This document shows, piece after piece, positions 57,556 to 64,000 of a stretch of DNA of 64,000 bases; positions within the stretch are counted from its first letter, which is position 1; each line of letters begins with the position of its first letter. The DNA is taken from the NCBI GenBank assembly GCA_037903355.1, contig JBAJFE010000026.1, forward strand, positions 5,208,001 to 5,272,000. Direction: 5' to 3'. Origin of the DNA: Trichuris trichiura (Eukaryota > Nematoda > Enoplea > Trichinellida > Trichuridae). A program made the translations under genes and the position numbers. Under the pieces are notes generated by a model. The model searched no databases and was not told the DNA's origin. It was given only the letters and a program-made list of their open reading frames with translations.

Positions 57556-60500
57556 ATTCAGCGCTACCTAAATTTTCTGAGTCTAATCTTAGCTAGTTTC
57601 TGGAGCAATAAAAATGGAATCGCGGATTGGCTTTTTTCTATAGTAGGCAGAAGAGTTGGAATCCAGCTAACTTACTGATGGCGGAACACTAGTGCAAGGC
57701 TTAGGTGTAAATGCCAACAAAAAACAGAAATAAATGCAAAGACGTTATTCATCTTGTGGATCATCAGCGTGGTCAGCAGATGTGAATCATCAACATCCGA
57801 AAATTCCTTTGCCAGCTAGTTTAATCTAATAATCAAAGAAGCGGTGTAGCATCTCAGATAAAAAATAATTCAGAAGGCAGTTCTAACCAATAATTTCACG
57901 TCAGGACCGCACATATCTAGTTTTGTTCAAGCAACAGTAGCAGAGTCCATTTTTGTACGCTTTAATTTTTCGTATTATAAAGTTTATCCTCACCTATTCC
58001 AAACAGTGCCCATATTCAAAGGAAGCGTATATGACAAATGAATGCCTGGACACTTCTATTTCTTACCACAAAACCGTCGCAACTCTCTTTGCCGACGCCT
58101 GCTGAAAAAGTAAATTGGGAATATTTGACTAAACCAACTGCACCTCCGTATATGGAACTGTCTGAACGCCTTCATTCTGAAAAGCCTTGTCTTTCTGCAG
58201 GTATTTTGCTGAAATGTTAGCACAAGACACTTTTGTTAAGGAAATACCCGCAAATCTTCAATATTTTTTATGGTATCTGAACACGTTTTCATAGGCTGGC
58301 AGCAAACACAACGAGAATGGCACTACGATGAATCACTAAGAAGAAGTGCTAATCAAAAAGTATTTTTTTCTAGTAATTACCACTCTGGCATTCTAAGTAA
58401 GACAGTAAAAATCTATGTGACTCAAGAAAGTCCTAAAATGGCAAATGGTTTCTGTCATTTGTTCGTGCTAAAACAGTCTGATCTATGCTTTTTACATCTT
58501 CTATTAACTGGGTAAAGTACTGATACTTTTCGGTAGGGAGCATTTGTCAATCCATTGGGATGTTAGTACTAAGTTCGCCAGTTTCATTACAGTCACTGAC
58601 TTAGGGAAGTATAACGAACCGATAAATGGGCAGTAAGTCAGCAAACGCTATTCATACAATTCTAACAGGGTGCCGCCCTCCGAACCTCACAGATACTGCT
58701 TAGAATGGCAATCATTGCCAAGTGCTCTTTCGATGGACTTTAGAGCGTTAAAAGGCGTTCACACAAAAACCTTTCAATAATTTACCAAATCATTTACCTT
58801 TTTCGATTTCTGATGCAGCTGAACGGATACGGCTGGGTGATTGTTAAAGTCATTGCCTCAGGGAGCTGATGTTCGTTACACAATCCTCTTATCGCTTTTT
58901 TGATATGCAGCTCGCGAAAGAAAAAAAGAGCCACATCTGTTCATTTCACGATAGTTGATATGATTTTGCTGCTGATAGACGGTTAAATTGTGTGAGAAAG
59001 AATTCATGCTTGCTGATATTTTTGCTAGCGAAATTAAGATCAAAATATAAAAGGGTCGTTGAAAAGTTAACAATTTATGGAAGCAATTACATTGGCAACT
59101 ATCTGAACATTTCATGAAGTTTCCAGTGACTAAAAAGATGATTGCCTGAGTTGTTTCATTGCTTCATAGTCAAACTTGGGTAGGGTCAATTTTTCTGAGT
59201 AAAAGAAAGCTATTGATAAATTAAGTACGTGAAGAAGGCTCGGTTAAGTTCTTTGTGTAAGGGGAACACCTGCGTTACTGCGATCATCTGGAAATAATAT
59301 TGGCTTAATCGACAATTTGCTGGATTTGAGAAATATCTTTAGATGCTATATCATCTAAGAATTCGTTTGGCACAAACATGCAAACTTCTTATCCTTATCA
59401 ATTTTTGAAGTGAGACGGTTCTTACGTGTCACTGAACGAACACTAGTAGTTAAATAACATTTCCAATGGGATGTGTTCATTTCATTGTCGCAGCACCCAC
59501 CTTAACGTCTCGATAGTAAACTGCACCTGCTTTAATTTGTGGCTGTTCAAAAAAAAACTCAGTTCCGCCCTTAAGAGGAACCACCCAGTGTTTAAATGTG
59601 GTCAAGAAGCGTCAAGTAAATGCTCCGCCTCATAATCGTTTTGGAACTCAGTTAACTAGTACCCGAAAGAGTCAATTAGATCAGGTTAGAAAAAGCTTTC
59701 TGAATTTTAACGAAGGTAACATCTCGTACCAGTACGTTCTTAATTCAACATCAATGATTTTAAATGAAGTTTATAGCTAATACGGTAGACATTATTCTAT
59801 CATGTTCATTAAATGTACAGCGGCATAATAGAATTTTATTTAATTTTTTAGGGAGTAGAATGATCCTATTAACAGTTTGATTACCTTGTTAGGTCCTTCC
59901 TTTGAGACTTGTACTGCATACTAACTACATGCGTTGATTGAACAGTGTTTTTTCTCCTATAAACCGACCAGCCCTCCAAAGTCAGGTTTGTAAATGGTTT
60001 GTTAGCGCCAGCGTCATAGAGTTCCCTTGCTGTCTTCAATCACAGAACAAAACAACAGGTAAAAAACCTTTAAAATCGCAAGTATTTTTTGTTTGCTTGT
60101 CTGTTTGTCTCAGAAACGACTCCATACGGCTGAGCAGAACAGCTGCTGTACTGCAGCATCAACTTGAAGCTCAGCTTTAAGATGCTCTCAGATAAATGGA
60201 CAACCCAATTTTTCAGCCAGCTGAGGAAAAAGTGCCTTCAAAACATTACGAGAATATGAATCGGATGGGAGGCAAGAAAAAATGTTGTTCCATGAGATTT
60301 ATGTTCAAATGTATGTGTTAGACTCATGCGTGGTATGAGACGCATAAGTCATAGTTTTCAAGTATTCACATTATCTGGTGTGGCGTTCGTTTCGCTAGGA
60401 ATATTACGGTTTCTTATTATGAAGGATCTCCTCTACTTAGAAAGAATTTTCAGCAGTAACCTATTATGGCCATGAAAGCGTTTCTTTTGTCAGTACTCCC

Positions 60501-60751
60501 TTGGAAAAATCCCGTTTGGCCGTTTATTATACTTCAAGTTCAGCTATTAGTAATTATACAAATCTTTTTTATGGGTATTTTTGCATACGAAGATTGGGTT
60601 AATAGCAGGAATCGGTTTCGCGTAGACCCTTCATAAGGATCATTTTCATACTGCAAATCTCGCTTCCATTTTTGATGCCGATTTGAAAGACTGGTTTTGA
60701 TATTGTACTTAGTGAGTCAAAACGACAAATGCTTTCTTTTCCTACTTACAG

Positions 60752-61082
60752 CAAACTACAACGTATCTTGTCAACTATATTTTATCCGATGTAATTTATA
60801 AGGCAGGAAAACATCCGTCGGCGTTCCATATTCCCTCTGAAGCGGCAGCCTACCATAAAATTTCCAACGCCGGTTGCATGATAGAATGTGATATTTGCAA
60901 ATATTCAAGCGTTTGCTACTCTTCGTAGTTTAGTAAAGCAGATCATATCAGAAACAAATAGAACAGGCACTGACAGTAGTCCTTATCTTCTCCATTTTTC
61001 TGATACGCGTAAGCAATATGCTGAACACCGTATGACTCTCCTGAGCAAGATGAGTTTTTTAAACAGCGCATGCTGCGGCTGA
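60752..61082 (+). CDS. Candidate two-exon coding fragment, function unknown
   Basis: Exon 60752-60872 follows TTCCTACTTACAG and has 40 codons (TYLVNYILSDVIYKAGKHPS, FHIPSEAAAYHKI). It joins, through a 37 bp intron in phase 1, exon 60910-61082 (FATLRSLVKQIIS, SSPYLLHFSDTRKQYAEHR), which ends in TGA. The codon pattern is plausible and no family is recognised. A minus-strand frame also crosses the first exon, so the strand is not certain. Confidence 0.35.
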
Positions 61083-62903
61083 GAACAGGCTACCGTAAAT
61101 AACTATTTTGTGTCAAGAGCTATCCTATTTTATCCTATAAAATGATAGCTTTTTAATAAGACAATTAATCTCCTTTGATGGAAAGAGGATTAGGACACTT
61201 TTACTTAGGATTTTGCGTTCACTGGATCACTAGTCGTTAGCCGAGCCGACTTAATTCGTCCGAATTTTGAAGAGGATAACAATCACATTTTGTGGCAGCG
61301 AAAGCTTGCAGTCAGTTTCCCTTGTCTAATATTGAAAAATTTTCTTCCGCTTTTGTGCGGTTACTAGATAACTGAAAACTACATTGGATGTAATGTGAAA
61401 ACCTTGAAGGACAATTTTCGAAATGGTCTGTTCCTTTTTAGAACTTGTACATTCGAATGATGAACAAGTTCCAACTGGTGGAACGCCGACTTTATTATTG
61501 AGGATTGGCATTTAATGCCGTGGAATAACGACTGTTACATTACGATAAAATCTAAATATTTTTGGGCATATTTCTAGACTTACGTCCTATCTGTTACGGG
61601 CTGAACAAGCATTTTCTGACACTAGTTAGTTCTGACGTACACTTTGAGTTATACATTTACTACACTTCCTTCTGTTTTGTTTAGCCATACAGCTGACATC
61701 ACTGGCACATCAACTCCATATTTCTACGGAATACGAAGCAGTGCAGCTCAAGTTAGTATTAATAATTAGTTTCAGGAGCAAGGGTAGATATATAGAAGCA
61801 TCACATGCAAGTGAATTAAAAACCCAGCTTGATTAAAACTAACGACCTTTCAGTGAAGTAATACCGCAGCTTCAGACTTTGAAGGTCCCACTAGTGAACA
61901 CTTTTATGATCTGTCTTATCCGCTGCCTATTTCCGTTCAGGTGAAGACTAGGGAAGCCCAGAAAATTCAGCTCTATCATTCTTGTAAGTGCATATTAAAC
62001 TTTCTACCATACAATAGGCCAATACGTATACGAAAGGGAAGAGTGCGACAGTTTCTGAACCAAAGTAAGCGAACTTCAACTAACTGCGTTATAGACTGAT
62101 CACTTATCTCTTTAAGAAAACGCAAAATATTGATATAAGCCTGTTGATGTAATGAATAACTTTCCTTCAATAACAATTTCGATGTTAAGTCATTTATCTG
62201 AAAGAGGATCTAAGGATAGATTGGATCAAAATAACGAAGCTCAAGCAAAAATCCAGATGACAATCCAATCCAAACAGCTTCGTTAGCTCATCACTTAGAT
62301 ATGCAGGAGTTGCTCCTAAATGCAGGCTACCAGTAGTATTCAGTAACCTAGAACTTAAATCATTTCTGTTCATTTGTTATATTGATACCATGAACAAATA
62401 ATCAAAAAATTAAAAAACGAAAGGTAAGAAATATAAGCTATGCAGAGCGAGGAATGTTTTTCACAGTAGTCAAAAACTGTGTTGCGCTGATACACGAAAG
62501 AAGCTTTTGGCAGCAGTACAGCTGAAGCAAAAGAATACAAGAACGCTTCGATTGTTTCTACGTGGCGCAATGTTCTCCTAAAACGTAGGCGGATATTCGA
62601 GCAAATGATTGCAGTAAGCTCATACAGTTTTCTACGTTGACCATTAGTAACAAAACTATCAATACTTTTCTACCTACGCATTTACTTCTTTTTTCACTGT
62701 CTTCATAAAAACACTAATGGTTCACCTAATGCCGAAAAATAAAGCGATCGCTAACTTCTATTTGTGAGTGCCTTTTCCGTAAATTAACGCTATGGACAAA
62801 GGCTCAAAACCGCTGCCACCCAGTCGTGGGAAATTTATTTTTCTAGGCGTACGCACTTTGTCGGAAGAGGTAGACTTGGTTAACTCGTTCCGGCGTTGTC
62901 TTC
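61083..62903. other. Unresolved stretch
   Basis: Short open stretches after acceptor-like sites at about 61685-61751 and 61846-61981 (plus) do not join in phase. Otherwise no feature. Confidence 0.4.
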
Positions 62904-63001
62904 ATCAGTGAAAACTAGCTGCAATGTTCCAGTAGCAACGGAGTAAGAATATATCAGTGAAAACTAGCTGCAATGTTCCAGTAGCAACGGAGTAAGAATA
63001 T
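62904..63001. repeat. Perfect 49 bp tandem duplication
   Basis: Units 62904-62952 and 62953-63001 are identical: ATCAGTGAAAACTAGCTGCA through CAACGGAGTAAGAATAT. Confidence 0.97.
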
Positions 63002-63128
63002 ATTTGCTGACTTTAAAACATTTTAAATGATTTTACACGGGCTACTATTCCACAGATTTTAAACTTAACTATAGGCGCAGATACTGTTAATTACAAAAAT
63101 TATTGATCACTTACAGTCGGTAACTCTC

Positions 63129-63537
63129 ATGACGACTGGTTCAAAAGCATCTAGAGCAAGTGAGATGGATGAAGGAATGACACGAAAAGCTGATGGCGAT
63201 AAAACTAACAGGTGAGCATGCAAGCTGACAGAACTGAATTCCGTTTGAATCATAAATCACTGGCCAATTCTAAGTGAAATTCTTCAGGACGAGCGGACGA
63301 AAACTTATAAAGATACGATTAGCAGATGTGTCAAGCTTTGCAGAACAAAGCTCCAAAAAAATGAAAAAGAGTCTTCGATCCGCCAGGGATCGTCTAATGG
63401 AAAGTGAAAGCATTCGAAAGCATGTAAAAGAGTACGAACAGTTGCCCATCGAAAAAAAGTTCTTGCTGAAATTAGCCATTATTTTCTTCTGCTTGTTCAT
63501 ATGGCTGCTCATACTTAACAGTCATTTTTACAGCTGA
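63129..63537 (+). CDS. Tail-anchored small protein, two exons, 110 aa
   Basis: Not recognised by family. Exon 1 (63129-63211) starts at an ATG and ends AG|GTGAGC; the 76 bp intron ends TTCTTCAG; exon 2 (63288-63537) completes the Arg codon and runs to TGA. The product is polar and basic with a likely amphipathic or coiled-coil segment (SSKKMKKSLRSARDRLMESE, residues about 52-71). A C-terminal hydrophobic helix FLLKLAIIFFCLFIWLLIL is followed by six residues. With no signal peptide, this is the layout of a tail-anchored protein of the ER or vesicles, such as SNARE-like or adaptor proteins; the exact class is unknown. Splice sites are canonical and phase is kept. Confidence 0.7.
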
Positions 63538-63540
63538 TTA

Positions 63541-64000
63541 GTGAACGACCAGTTGTGTAATAATAATAGTGACAACAGGTCCATTGGTCATATCGTTTCA
63601 CTTTTGTTAGCACACCATGACCTGTCAATATTAGCCACTGTAAGCATTCAACTGCATTGTTATGCAGAAAAAGTCACCAGTGTGAGCCGAAACATGTTTT
63701 CCAGCTCTCCTCCGTTTCGCTGCATCAACTACATAATTACTGCGATTGAATGAACAGCAAATATAACTTTGACTTACAATTCGCTTACTTTATTTCAAGC
63801 GGACAAAATATCATTTCTATAGCGCGTAGGCTGGCAAGCATTTTTACATTTCATCGTAACTATTAAGAAAATAACAATGATTACCTCCGCACAAGGAATT
63901 TGGTGAACTATCAGTTAACATTTTCAGTAAATCAAATCTTAACTTCTTGCAGCATACTTGTCGTTCGTTTCGCATGTTACAAGACACGCTTGTCCAATGC
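63541..64000. other. Downstream of the tail-anchored gene
   Basis: The 3' flank. Nothing recognised; the open frame at 63541-63753 has no support. Confidence 0.5.

Noticed and set aside
1..64000. CRISPR arrays, operons, bacterial promoters or riboswitches
   Set aside because: The DNA is spliced eukaryotic sequence; no spaced direct repeats of CRISPR type were seen.

Overview
The window is eukaryotic, moderately AT-rich, and most likely from a nematode. The evidence is one multi-exon receptor tyrosine kinase gene of the EGFR/LET-23 family, many introns of only 43-60 bp with GT..AG ends, and a background of palindromic and terminal-repeat elements. The clade is an inference; I cannot name the species.

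Left part (1-14.1 kb, minus strand): an EGFR homologue in at least 27 exons. It was recovered by translation and by matching exon phases to the known EGFR domain order: L1, first furin-like Cys-rich region, L2, second Cys-rich region, an extra Cys-rich extension of about 190 residues, transmembrane helix, juxtamembrane, complete tyrosine kinase, and a C-terminal tail with Tyr motifs. The gene runs off the left edge at its 3' end. The exon with start codon and signal peptide was not found upstream of 14.1 kb.

Middle (14.1-51.6 kb): mostly non-coding DNA with no convincing gene except one possible single-exon disordered basic protein (41791-42249, +). It holds a degenerate Ty3/Gypsy-type LTR retrotransposon (about 37.34-40.20 kb, minus; gag, zinc knuckle, protease, RT and RNase H traces, integrase absent), several long inverted repeats that look like MITEs (12.1, 20.1, 20.5, 36.8, 41.4 and 45.2 kb), tandem duplications (14.5, 35.1 and 45.8 kb), hAT-like ends and microsatellites.

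Right part (51.6-64 kb) is more gene-dense. It has a Ser/Gln-rich protein with a predicted C-terminal membrane anchor (51640-55347, +), a small protein with a PP1-docking-type KSVTF motif (56813-56164, minus), some unresolved candidate exons (55.6, 57.4 and 60.8-61.1 kb), and a two-exon 110-residue tail-anchored protein (63129-63537, +). None of these right-hand proteins is recognised by family. Apart from the EGFR and retroelement calls, gene models rest on open frames and splice-phase consistency only.
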